Assembly: GCF_019602855.1 (NCBI RefSeq)
Contig: NZ_CP080767.1
Coordinates: 124,001 to 188,000, forward strand
Direction: 5' to 3'
Length of the DNA: 64,000 bases
Source: Cupriavidus pinatubonensis
GTDB taxonomy: Bacteria; Pseudomonadota; Gammaproteobacteria; Burkholderiales; Burkholderiaceae
Shown in pieces: positions 53,703 to 63,060 of the stretch; positions within the stretch are counted from its first letter, which is position 1; every line of letters begins with the position of its first letter. The position numbers and the translations under genes were made by a program. The notes below the pieces were generated by a model. That model saw only the letters and a list, made by a program, of their open reading frames with translations. It did not search any database and was not told the DNA's origin.

Positions 53703-53941
53703 GCATGGTGCTGGCAGCTTCCCTCATCAAGGACATCACGCGCCGCGCACGCTCGGCCGAGACAGCGCAACCGGTTCCCTCGCCATGCCGCAACGTGTGC
53801 CGCATGGACGCGGCCAGCGGCTATTGCGAAGGGTGTTTGCGCACCATCGAAGAAATCGCCGGCTGGTCTGGCATGGCGGACGAAGACAAGCGCCGCGTCT
53901 GGGCGCAACTGCCGCAGCGCGCCGACTGGCTTGCCGAATAG
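53699..53941 (+). CDS. DUF1289 protein with Cys4 motif
   Basis: The 80-residue protein has [29 protein letters not shown], the four-Cys pattern of DUF1289 (YdhL-like), likely binding a metal or FeS centre. Function is unknown. It overlaps the FlK-like gene by four bases and precedes the MBL gene by 12. Confidence 0.85.
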   Translation: MSMVLAASLIKDITRRARSAETAQPVPSPCRNVCRMDAASGYCEGCLRTIEEIAGWSGMADEDKRRVWAQLPQRADWLAE

Positions 53942-53953
53942 GAGACCATCGAC

Positions 53954-54883
53954 TTGAGCGACACCAAGCCCCCGCAGTTGCCGTCCACGATGCGCGTCTT
54001 CGAACGCGGCTGGCTCTCGGCTAACAACATTCTGTTCATTGACGGCGACGACACGGCGCTCGTGGACAGCGGCTATGTCACACACGCGCCGCAGACGGTG
54101 GCGCTGGTGGAATCGGCGCTGCAAGGGCGTCCGCTCAAGCGGCTCATCAACACCCACCTGCATTCCGACCATTGCGGCGGCAACGGTGCGCTGCAGGTGC
54201 GTTGGCAGCCAAAGACATGGATTCCCGGCGCCGAAGCGGCCGCCGTTGCTGCGTGGGATGTCGATGCGCTGACCTACAAGGCCACCGGCCAGGAATGCGC
54301 CCGCTTCACCTTCGATGCACTGCTCCATGACGGTGACACGCTGAGTCTCGGCGGCATCGACTGGCAGGTCGTGGCCGCGCCTGGGCATGATCCGCACGCG
54401 GTGATGCTGTTTGCGCCGCAGTCGCGCATCCTGATTGCAGGCGATGCGTTATGGGAGAACGGGTTTGGCGTGATCTTTCCCGAGTTGGAGGGGGAGAGCG
54501 GGTTTATCGAACAGGCGGCGGTGCTGGAACGGATTGCTGAGCTGGATGCGCACCTGGTGATTCCCGGCCACGGCCGACCGTTCACGGATGTCGCTGCGGC
54601 GGTCGAGCGTGCTCGCGGTCGGCTCGCCTACCTCGGCAAGGACCCGCAACGCAATGCGAGTCATGCGGTCAAGGTGCTGGTCAAATTCAAGCTGCTTGAG
54701 GCGCAGCGGATGCGGCGTGATGCGCTGCTCGCCTGGATGGAAGCTGCGCCGCTGATGCGGGCCATTCACCAGCGCTTTATGGCTGAGCAATCGATGGACG
54801 AAATTCTGTCGCAGACGCTGAGGTCACTCGCCGGCGTAAAGGCGTTGGTGGTCGAAGGCGAAGTGGTTACCAATACCGACTAG
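53954..54883 (+). CDS. MBL-fold metallohydrolase (TTG start)
   Basis: The 309-residue protein starts at TTG 53954 after AGGAGA and has NTHLHSDHCGGNG, GHDPHAVMLF, ISIAGDALWEN-like LIAGDALWENG and IPGHGRPF metal ligands. It is a glyoxalase-II-like hydrolase of unknown substrate, and last in its operon. Confidence 0.85.
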   Translation: MSDTKPPQLPSTMRVFERGWLSANNILFIDGDDTALVDSGYVTHAPQTVALVESALQGRPLKRLINTHLHSDHCGGNGALQVRWQPKTWIPGAEAAAVAAWDVDALTYKATGQECARFTFDALLHDGDTLSLGGIDWQVVAAPGHDPHAVMLFAPQSRILIAGDALWENGFGVIFPELEGESGFIEQAAVLERIAELDAHLVIPGHGRPFTDVAAAVERARGRLAYLGKDPQRNASHAVKVLVKFKLLEAQRMRRDALLAWMEAAPLMRAIHQRFMAEQSMDEILSQTLRSLAGVKALVVEGEVVTNTD

Positions 54884-54894
54884 GAAGAAGTAAG

Positions 54895-54913
54895 TCGCCG
54901 GCTACGCCGGCGA
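54895..54913. terminator. Hairpin between convergent MBL and TonB-receptor genes
   Basis: Perfect 8-bp stem TCGCCGGC/GCCGGCGA with 3-base loop TAC, 11 bases after the MBL stop. A second weaker GCCGGT/ACCGGC stem follows. Neither has a T tract. Confidence 0.5.
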
Positions 54914-54968
54914 AACAGCGGCGCCGGTCAAAAACGACACCGGCCCCAATAACAGCCGCCCCCAACTC

Positions 54969-57098
54969 TCAGAACGTCGTCCTGAACCCCACCTTCACAC
55001 TCCTCCCCGGCAACGGCGCAATATCCCGCAGAATCGACGACGCATTCCGCGCCTCCTGATTCGTCAGGTTATCGCCGCGCAGGTAGATCAGCGTCTGTGT
55101 CCCGGAAGTCTTGAACTTGTACGTCAGCGCAAGGCTGAGAAGCGTGTACGCATCGGTCGGCGTATCGTTGACCGGCACGCGCGTCTGCTTGGCCGCATAG
55201 GTAACATCCACACGCGCCCCCCAAGGCCCCGCACCATAGACCAGCGCGCCGCCCAGACGCAAAGGCGCCAGCCTCGGCAGCGGCTCCCCGGTATCCCGGT
55301 TCTCTCCGCGCACATAATCCGCCCGTGCCTCGAAGTCCAGCGTATCGCTCGACGTCAGCATCTTCTGGAACAGCCGCGCCTTGCCTTCGGCTTCGAAACC
55401 ATACAGCGTGGCCGGTACGCCGAGGTACTCGAACTCGGGCAGCGCGCCGGGACTGCCGGACGCGACCACGTCGCCAGCCTCGTCGCGCGAGCGGCCCGTC
55501 GACGTCAGTGCGAGGTAGTTGGCGAAGCGGCTGTAGTAGCCCGACACGCCGGCACTGTGCGGGCCGTACTTGTAGCGCAGGCCGAGATCCACCGAGGTGG
55601 CGCGTTCCTTGTTGGCGTTGGGATCGCCGAGCTCCCAGGCGCCGGTGGCGACGTGCGGGCCGTTGGCGTACAGCTCGTAGAAGGTCGGTGCGCGCTCGGT
55701 GTACGACACATTGCTGGTCAGCGACCACAGCGAATTCAGCTTGTAGAGCAGGCCCGCCGATGCACTGGTGGCGTTGAAGCTGCGGTCGGCATCGCTGAAG
55801 CGGTCGTTGCCGTTCGCACTGGCCTTGATATTGCTGTGATCCAGCCGGCCGCCGAAGTTGAGCTTGAAGTCGCCGGCGCTATCGAGCGGCAGTTCTTCGA
55901 AGACGAACAGCGCGGCGTTGTCGGTATTGGTGCTCGGCACGAAGGCTTCTTCGCCGAGCGCGGAGAACTGCGTGTGGCCGAACTGCGTGCCGACGACCCC
56001 GCTCATGTTGCCGATCTTCGCGTGCTTGGCCTCGAAGCGTGCGTCCCAGCCCTGGTTCTTGAAGATGGTGCCGACCTGGCCGTCTTCGATTTCCTTGTGC
56101 TCATAGTCGGTGTAGCTGAACTTGCCCTTGACCGATTCGATGATGCCGGACGTGTTGGCCTGCAGGTTGCGCGCTTCGCCTTCGAGCGCGAAGCGGTCCT
56201 GGCGCATTTTCAGGCGGACGTCGTCTTCGGCAGGCGTGCCGTATTCGTTGCGGTAGGCGCTGTAGTTCGCGCCGATGAAGCCGTCGGCCCACGTGTACGA
56301 GCCGCCCAGCGCGCCGCCGTCCTGCTGCGCGCTGGTGTTGGGCAGGCGGCCGCTGGCCTCGGTTTCGCCCTCGGGCAGCGGCTGGCTTGCGCGCAGGCGG
56401 TCGCTGCGCGCGAATCCGGGAATATGCAGGTCGCTGGTCTTGCGCGCGAAGGCGTCGGCGTGGATCGCGAACTGGCCGTTGCCGGCCTCGACCAGCGCGC
56501 TGGCGTTGCGCGCCACGTCGCCGCCGGCCGTGGCGCTGGCATCGACAGCGCCGCCGATGCCTTCAATGGGCTCCTTCGGGATGCGGTTATCGATCACGTT
56601 GACGACGCCGCCGATGGCGTTGCCGCCGTACATCAGCGCGGCGGGGCCGCGCACGACTTCAATGCGCTCGGCCACGAGCGGATCGATCGGTACGGCGTGG
56701 TCGTAGGACAGCGTCGAGGCATCGACCGAGGAGCCGCCGTTCTGCAGCACCTTGATGCGGTCGGCATCGAGTCCGCGGATCACGGGCCGGCTGGCGTTGG
56801 GGCCGAAGTAGCTCGACGACACGCCCGGCAACTTGTCCAGCGTTTCGCCGAGCGTGCTGTTCTGGCGCAGCGACAGCGCGTCGCCGCTCAGTGAGGAGAC
56901 CGGCGCGACCATGTCGTTGAGGTCGCTGCCCAGCGGGTTCGCGGTGACCACCACTTCCTTGAGGGTGGCAGCGGCGGGCGCAGGGGCCGCCGCAGGTTCG
57001 CTGGCGGACTGGGCGAATGCGCCGTTCGAGACGATCAGGGCAGCAAAGGCTGCCAGCGGCGTGCGCCGCAGCATGAGGTGTTGCAGGGTAGAAGACAT
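54969..57098 (-). CDS. TonB-dependent outer-membrane receptor, candidate zinc receptor
   Basis: The 709-residue precursor has a signal peptide (ending near AFA-QSA, about residue 29), a plug domain with TonB box-like LKEVVVTANPLG, VVRGPAALMYGGNAIGGVVNVID, and a 22-strand barrel ending in Phe (VGFRTTF). It is the last gene after the CxCC-less COG0523 and small membrane protein genes. This neighbourhood, and the Zur box before the operon, favour a ZnuD-like role; no His-rich loop is obvious, so this rests on context. Confidence 0.82.
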   Translation of the reverse strand: MSSTLQHLMLRRTPLAAFAALIVSNGAFAQSASEPAAAPAPAAATLKEVVVTANPLGSDLNDMVAPVSSLSGDALSLRQNSTLGETLDKLPGVSSSYFGPNASRPVIRGLDADRIKVLQNGGSSVDASTLSYDHAVPIDPLVAERIEVVRGPAALMYGGNAIGGVVNVIDNRIPKEPIEGIGGAVDASATAGGDVARNASALVEAGNGQFAIHADAFARKTSDLHIPGFARSDRLRASQPLPEGETEASGRLPNTSAQQDGGALGGSYTWADGFIGANYSAYRNEYGTPAEDDVRLKMRQDRFALEGEARNLQANTSGIIESVKGKFSYTDYEHKEIEDGQVGTIFKNQGWDARFEAKHAKIGNMSGVVGTQFGHTQFSALGEEAFVPSTNTDNAALFVFEELPLDSAGDFKLNFGGRLDHSNIKASANGNDRFSDADRSFNATSASAGLLYKLNSLWSLTSNVSYTERAPTFYELYANGPHVATGAWELGDPNANKERATSVDLGLRYKYGPHSAGVSGYYSRFANYLALTSTGRSRDEAGDVVASGSPGALPEFEYLGVPATLYGFEAEGKARLFQKMLTSSDTLDFEARADYVRGENRDTGEPLPRLAPLRLGGALVYGAGPWGARVDVTYAAKQTRVPVNDTPTDAYTLLSLALTYKFKTSGTQTLIYLRGDNLTNQEARNASSILRDIAPLPGRSVKVGFRTTF

Positions 57099-57253
57099 GG
57101 CTCGCGATTCGATGCGATGGCAATCGGGCGAACGGCCGCGCGGTGCCGGCATGGTACGGAGCCCGCACGGGAAGGTGCGAGGTCGTGGGCAGAGCCGGCA
57201 GGCGTGGACGCGCGCTTCGTACTGCGGGCCTGCGGCTTGGCCGCGGCCCGGGA

Positions 57254-57661
57254 TCAGGCGAAGGCGGGCGTGTGCGCCGGCGGCGCGCGCGAGCGGAAGG
57301 GGTGCGCGGAGGGAAGATCGGGCCAGCGCCAGGCCAGGTTGGCCGGCTTGACCGGTTTGCCGAAGGCCAGCGCGAGCGCTGGCATCTGGATGCAATGGCT
57401 GTCGGCGACCGTGGCACCATCGAACAGCACGCACGAATGGCCGGCCAGCTTCTTCGCGAATGGGCCGGCATCGCCATGGTCGGTGCCCGTTTCGGCAATC
57501 AGGACCGATACCGGCGAGCCCATCAGGCCGCCGTGCACGACACGGTGCGTCAGGCCCGCATGCTGTGCGAGCAGCAGGCTCAGCGCCAGCCACAGGGCCA
57601 TCCACAGCCCTGGACCACGTGTGCGCAGGCGGGCGAAGTGCCCGGCGATCTCAGTGATCAT
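57254..57661 (-). CDS. Small membrane protein, DUF2946-like
   Basis: The 135-residue protein has one N-terminal hydrophobic segment (about 17-33: GLWMALWLALSLLLAQHAG), then a His/Cys-bearing part (QHAGLTHRVVHG, HSCVLFDGATVADSHC), recalling DUF2946. His/Cys content hints at metal binding. Its ATG overlaps the COG0523 stop by 11 bases, so it is translationally coupled. The exact family is a tentative call. Confidence 0.65.
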   Translation of the reverse strand: MITEIAGHFARLRTRGPGLWMALWLALSLLLAQHAGLTHRVVHGGLMGSPVSVLIAETGTDHGDAGPFAKKLAGHSCVLFDGATVADSHCIQMPALALAFGKPVKPANLAWRWPDLPSAHPFRSRAPPAHTPAFA

Positions 57662-58841
57662 GCGGATGGCCACAGTCGCAGTCGCCGCCGTGGTGGTGGT
57701 CATGGCCATGGTGATGACCATGATCGTGATCGTGATCTTCGTCGTCGAAGGCGTCTTCCCATGCCGGGAACGGATCGGCATACGCGGCCCAGGCTTCGGG
57801 CCCGGCCGCCATCTCGGCATCGGTCAGCAGGCAGGCATCGAGACAAGCCTCCAGTGCGGAGCGATCGAGGTCTGCGCCGATCAGCGCGATTTCCTGGCGG
57901 CGGTCGCCGTAGGCGGCAGGCTGTCCTTCGTCCAGCATGTCGGCTTCAAGCGCTGCGAGGTCTGCTGCATCAGTCGGCCATTCGGAAGCATCGAGAGCTG
58001 CCCACCACGCACCAGCCGCAGCGGGACGGCATACGCCTCCGGCCTGTGCCCAGTCGCCTGCGATGCCCATGCGGCTCGCCAGCCAGAACAGGCCCTTGGA
58101 ACGCAGCACGCTGCCATGCTCGCGCATCCACTCGGTGTGGATCAGCTCGGCAAAGCGTGCGGGATGGAAGGGGCGGCGACGGCGGTAGAGGAAGCCGCTG
58201 ATGCCGTGTGCTTCGGGCAGCGTCTCGCCACGCTGCAGGGCCAGCCAGCCCGGGGCGCTTGCGGTGTCTTCGAAGTCGAACCGGCCGGTGCCGAGCACGC
58301 GTTCGGCAGCAATCTTGCCGAAGCTCGCCGCGACAATGTCCGCACGCGGGTTGAGCGCGCGAAGGATCGCCTCCAGCTGCGCCAGCGCGCTCGCGTCGAC
58401 GAGATCCGACTTGTTAAGCACGATCACGTCGGCGAACTCGACCTGGGCGATCAGCACGTCGACCACGGTGCGGTCGTCTTCCTCGATCCCGTTGTCGTGC
58501 ACATCGTCGCTGCCGTGCAGGAACTCGGCATCGTTGACGTCGCGCAGGAACGTCGATGCATCGACAACCGTCACCAGCGTGTCGAGACTCAGCGTGGCCC
58601 TGCCACCATGTTCATCCTCGAACAGCACGGCCTCGGCGATTGCCATCGGGTCGTCCGTGCCTGCGGGCTCGAGCAGCAGATGGTCGAAGCCGCCACGGAC
58701 GGCGAGCTCGCCGGCCTGCTGGAGGCTGCCAGTCACGCCCACGCGCTTGCCGACTGTCGCAGCAAGGACGTGCTGCAGCAAGGTGGTCTTGCCGGCACCG
58801 GTATATCCGGACAGCACGGTGATGGGCAGGCGATCGGCCAT
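57651..58841 (-). CDS. COG0523 (CobW/ZigA-like) GTPase lacking the CxCC segment
   Basis: The 396-residue protein has Walker A GYTGAGKTT (Lys18), a G4 box NKSD, a CobW C-terminal domain and a His-rich tail (DEDHDHDHGHHHGHDHHHG). Between Walker A and the E58 of LEPAG (normally ESTG) only 40 residues are present; the sister gene at 60079 has 81, and its GCICC at 66-69 has no counterpart here. About 35 residues, including the metal-binding CxCC, seem to be missing in frame. The family acts as a metallochaperone under zinc shortage. The gene has a Zur box upstream. Confidence 0.85.
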   Translation of the reverse strand: MADRLPITVLSGYTGAGKTTLLQHVLAATVGKRVGVTGSLQQAGELAVRGGFDHLLLEPAGTDDPMAIAEAVLFEDEHGGRATLSLDTLVTVVDASTFLRDVNDAEFLHGSDDVHDNGIEEDDRTVVDVLIAQVEFADVIVLNKSDLVDASALAQLEAILRALNPRADIVAASFGKIAAERVLGTGRFDFEDTASAPGWLALQRGETLPEAHGISGFLYRRRRPFHPARFAELIHTEWMREHGSVLRSKGLFWLASRMGIAGDWAQAGGVCRPAAAGAWWAALDASEWPTDAADLAALEADMLDEGQPAAYGDRRQEIALIGADLDRSALEACLDACLLTDAEMAAGPEAWAAYADPFPAWEDAFDDEDHDHDHGHHHGHDHHHGGDCDCGHPHDH

Positions 58842-58887
58842 GGCGATGTGAACGCGAAAGAGGGCGCCCGGTGAGATGCGCCTGTTA

Positions 58888-58903
58888 TTGCAACAAAGTT
58901 GCG
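58888..58903. promoter_or_regulatory. Zur box upstream of the CxCC-less cobW operon
   Basis: TTGCAACAAAGTTGCG, 47 bases before the start at 58841. It shares TTGCAA-N3-AGTTGCG with the site before zur. The inverted GCAAC/GTTGC core is typical of Zur sites. Confidence 0.75.
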
Positions 58904-58984
58904 ACTGTACCAGAAAGGCCCTTCGCCCGACAGCCGGCAGGCTCCCACCATGGTAGTGCCGTCGCCGCGCCGCGACAAAACAAA

Positions 58985-59006
58985 ACGGCCCGGATAACCG
59001 GGCCGT
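58985..59006 (-). terminator. Rho-independent terminator of dksA
   Basis: Perfect 9-bp stem ACGGCCCGG/CCGGGCCGT with loop ATAA, 48 bases past the dksA stop. On the minus strand it runs into TTTTGTTTTG. Confidence 0.85.
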
Positions 59007-59053
59007 CAGGATGATCATGCGCCGGCGAGGCCGGCACGCGGATCAGTCGTTCA

Positions 59054-59740
59054 TCAATCGCCGAACAGCTTCTGGCGCAGTTCGCGGCGTTGCTGAGCTT
59101 CGAGCGACAGCGTGGCGGTCGGACGGGCCAGCAGACGTGGCACGCCGATCGGCTCGCCGGTTTCCTCGCACCAGCCATAGTCGCCGGACTCGATGCGGGC
59201 CAGCGACTGTTCCACTTTCTTGAGCAGCTTGCGCTCGCGGTCGCGGGTGCGCAGTTCCAGCGCGTGCTCTTCCTCGATCGTGGCGCGGTCCGCCGGATCC
59301 GGCACGATGACCGTTTCGCGCAGGTGTTCCGTGGTCTGATCAGCGTTCTTCAGGATGTCGTCGCGCAGCTGCTCAAGGCGATGCTTGAAGAAGGCGAGCT
59401 GCGCTTCGTTCATGTAATCCTTGTCGCTCATCTTCAGGATTTCAGCTTCAGTCAGAAGTTTGTTGCTGCTCATGGTTGCTGCTGATTCTCTTGTTGATCC
59501 GACCGGCGGCGTCTGTGTCCGCTCGGGTGCTGTGTCCACGTGCTTGCGCGGGGCGGACGTTTCACTCTGGCTGGCTGCAGTCTTGCTGCTTCGCGGGCCT
59601 CCCTTGGCCTCGCCCGCGCCGGCGTGCGCCGTACTGCCGCGGGGAGCTGGCGCAGCCTTCACCGACTGCGCCTTGAGCGTCTCTGCCGCGGCACTACCTG
59701 TCTTGCTGCGGCTTTCTTTTGTCTTTGTTGCGGCTGTCAT
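59054..59740 (-). CDS. dksA: RNA polymerase-binding protein DksA with long N-terminal extension
   Basis: The C-terminal 139 residues match DksA: coiled-coil tip DPADRA, then GDYGWCEETGEPIGVPRLLARPTATLSLEAQQRR. The zinc-finger cysteines are Cys191, Thr194, Ser212 and Ala215, so three of four are lost and zinc binding is unlikely. The ATG at 59740 (AGAGG upstream) adds about 89 disordered Lys/Ser/Ala residues; an internal ATG at 59473 would give normal length. DksA modulates transcription with ppGpp. It lies between the two zinc-regulated units. Confidence 0.88.
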   Translation of the reverse strand: MTAATKTKESRSKTGSAAAETLKAQSVKAAPAPRGSTAHAGAGEAKGGPRSSKTAASQSETSAPRKHVDTAPERTQTPPVGSTRESAATMSSNKLLTEAEILKMSDKDYMNEAQLAFFKHRLEQLRDDILKNADQTTEHLRETVIVPDPADRATIEEEHALELRTRDRERKLLKKVEQSLARIESGDYGWCEETGEPIGVPRLLARPTATLSLEAQQRRELRQKLFGD

Positions 59741-60078
59741 GGGGACACCTCTCTCTCGCGTCGGTATGGAACGGCGCGTGCCGGGTACCCCAAGCGGAGG
59801 GCGGTCTCCGCACGAAGCCCTGCGACCGCACCTGCCGGCGGTCTGCCTCGTGCTGACGACAACCGCCGCCCTGCGGCCCACCGTGCTTCAGTGGACCATA
59901 CCGGCGGCGGGAAAAAGGTGCGCCGCCAGTATCAAATCCGGCCTATTGTACTTGAACAAATTTTTCCAAGATACGGAAAAGGCCTAGCCATGCCTTCGGT
60001 GTTTCCCCGGTACCCCGAACGGGGGACATGCCGGAGCCGACGCGGAGCGAGATAGCCGCCGTGGGGCGGCTGCCGCAC
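59741..60078. other. Intergenic region between cobW and dksA
   Basis: No gene is seen in these 338 bases. On the minus strand TACAAT (59950-59945) is a candidate dksA -10. Stem GCCGCC/GGCGGC (60055-60070) is 9 bases past the cobW stop and lacks T residues. No Zur-box-like sequence was found here. Confidence 0.4.
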
Positions 60079-61152
<1,074 letters not shown>

Positions 61153-61199
61153 GGGTGGATTCTCCGGGGGAATTTGGGGTCTTGCGCCGGGCAGAGGCG

Positions 61200-61718
61200 T
61201 CAGGTTGCGCTGTCGGGCTGCCGTGCCACCCGTGCGCCGCACTCCGCGCACACGCCGTTCACGGTCAGCTCGACATGTTCGATGGCGAAGCCGCTGGGCA
61301 CGCGCGGCGCGGCCGGCTGCGCCGGCAGGCCGACGTCATCGAGGCAGAACGTGCGGTCGCAGCGCGTGCAGTGGAAATGGCTGTGCTGGCGATGCACCTC
61401 GGCGCGCGCGGCCTCGTGCTCGACCAGGCTGAAGCGGAACACGCGGTCATTGCCGGCGCGCTTCTGCGCCACGCCTTGTTCCACCAGCCAGTCCAGCACG
61501 CGATAGACCGTGACGCGGTCGATGGCCTCGCCCTGCCCGGGCAAACGGTCGATCACGGCCTGGTGGGTCAGCGGCTCGTTGCTGCCGATCAGGCAGGCAA
61601 GGATGCACAGCCGCGGCTGCGTCACGCGGGCACCGAGACGGCGCAGACGCTCCTGCGCGGCTTCGAGGACAGCCGGCGCCGGTGCGCTATCGGGCTGGCT
61701 CGGGGTAAGACTGGTCAT
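61200..61718 (-). CDS. zur: Zinc uptake regulator Zur (Fur family)
   Basis: The 172-residue protein has the Fur-family HTH (ARVTQPRLCILACLIGSNEPLTHQAVIDRL, VTVYRVLDWLVEQGVA) and metal sites HSHFHCTRCDRTFC and VNGVCAECGA (two CxxC). Family Zur binds zinc and represses uptake genes. Context with COG0523 genes and a Zur box 31 bases upstream of its own start supports Zur rather than Fur. Confidence 0.92.
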   Translation of the reverse strand: MTSLTPSQPDSAPAPAVLEAAQERLRRLGARVTQPRLCILACLIGSNEPLTHQAVIDRLPGQGEAIDRVTVYRVLDWLVEQGVAQKRAGNDRVFRFSLVEHEAARAEVHRQHSHFHCTRCDRTFCLDDVGLPAQPAAPRVPSGFAIEHVELTVNGVCAECGARVARQPDSAT

Positions 61719-61748
61719 GCAGAGGATTTAACCATAGGCACTGCGCTG

Positions 61749-61764
61749 TTGCAATTCAGTTGCG
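61749..61764. promoter_or_regulatory. zur: Zur box upstream of zur-cobW
   Basis: TTGCAATTCAGTTGCG, matching the site at 58888 in all 13 specified positions (TTGCAA-N3-AGTTGCG). It lies between the divergent starts of zur (61718) and the dehalogenase-like gene (61899). Confidence 0.75.
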
Positions 61765-61898
61765 TGTGGGGTGATGGGGACGCGGCCGCGCGCTGAAGGT
61801 TGCCCCCACAGCACACCGAGTGCGCGGTTTGCGCCTATGATCGGCAAGGAAGTACGTCGCCACCCACTCCTTCCAACGGCCCAGACCGGAGACACGCG

Positions 61899-62798
61899 AT
61901 GCTGAACGATGCAAGCGCGCTGCTGTTCCCCAACTTCGAACCCTTCAGGCGCCGCGTGGGCGACATCGAGATCGCCGGCGTGCAGGGCGGTTCCGGTCCG
62001 CCGCTGCTGCTCCTGCACGGGCATCCGCAGAGCCACCTGATCTGGCACAAGGTGGCGCCCGTGCTGGCCGACCACTTCACCATCATCGCGACCGACCTGC
62101 GCGGTTATGGCAGCAGTTCGGCGCCGGCCGGCAACGCCGGACATGAGAACTACAGCAAGCGCGCCATGGCGCAGGACCAGGTCGACGTCATGGCCGCATT
62201 TGGCTTCCATCGCTTTGCGTTGTGCGGCCACGACCGCGGCGCGCGCGTGGCGCACCGCCTTGCCATGGACCATCCGCGGGCGGTCGAGCGGCTGATGCTG
62301 CTCGATATCGCGCCGACGCTGGACATGTACGAGCGCACCAGCATGGCGTTTGCCGCGGCTTACTGGCACTGGTTCTTCCTGATCCAGCCCACCCCCTTCC
62401 CCGAGACGCTGATCAACGCCGAGCCTGATTTCTATCTCAGCAAGCTGATGGGCCTGCGCCACGCGGGCCTGACGCCGTTCTCTCCCGATGCCATGGCGGC
62501 CTATGGCGCCGCCATGCGTGAACCGGCGCGCGTGCACGCCATGTGCGAGGACTATCGCGCGGCAGCCACCATCGATCTCGAACACGACCGCGCCGACCGT
62601 GATGCCGGGCGCAGCCTGGAAATGCCGGTGCGCGTGCTGTGGGGCGAGCACGGCGTGGTGGCGCGCTGCTTCGAGCCGCTGGCGCTGTGGGAAGCCGTCG
62701 GCCATAGCGTCAGCGGCAAGGCGCTGGACTGCGGACACTACATTCCGGAGGAATCGCCGCAGCCCCTGGCGCAAGAGATGCTCGCCTTCTTCCGCTAG
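61899..62798 (+). CDS. Fluoroacetate dehalogenase-like alpha/beta hydrolase
   Basis: The 299-residue protein lines up with fluoroacetate dehalogenase: nucleophile Asp112 (GHDRGARV) with Arg113 and Arg116 for carboxylate binding, acid Asp136, halide-site His157, Trp158 and Tyr219, and catalytic His280 (CGHYIPEE). These match the residues I recall from the Rhodopseudomonas enzyme. The family hydrolyses haloacetates to glycolate. The start follows CCGGAGA. It diverges from zur, so regulation by zinc cannot be excluded. Confidence 0.82.
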   Translation: MLNDASALLFPNFEPFRRRVGDIEIAGVQGGSGPPLLLLHGHPQSHLIWHKVAPVLADHFTIIATDLRGYGSSSAPAGNAGHENYSKRAMAQDQVDVMAAFGFHRFALCGHDRGARVAHRLAMDHPRAVERLMLLDIAPTLDMYERTSMAFAAAYWHWFFLIQPTPFPETLINAEPDFYLSKLMGLRHAGLTPFSPDAMAAYGAAMREPARVHAMCEDYRAAATIDLEHDRADRDAGRSLEMPVRVLWGEHGVVARCFEPLALWEAVGHSVSGKALDCGHYIPEESPQPLAQEMLAFFR

Positions 62799-63060
62799 CC
62801 CTCCTCCCGTCAGGGCGCTTCCGTCGCATTCCACCCCGATGCGCGCGGGTTAGCCCTGATTCCGTCTGGATGTCTGCAATTGCTAACATCAACGCCGCCC
62901 TCGGCCGCTATATACAGGTGTGCGGGGCGGCGCTGCCAGACATCCCATCGTCGATCGCGCAACGGGACCCCCCCCGCGGCTTGCGCACAGACCGCATCAC
63001 GACACGCGGCATCCGGCACCGGCAGCGCTTTGCAGACGGAAGCAGGAACAGGAGAGTACT

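Noticed and set aside
58700..58760. Frameshift explaining the short COG0523 N-terminal part
   Set aside because: Both sides of the junction are in the same frame and read as family sequence, so an in-frame deletion fits better than a frameshift.
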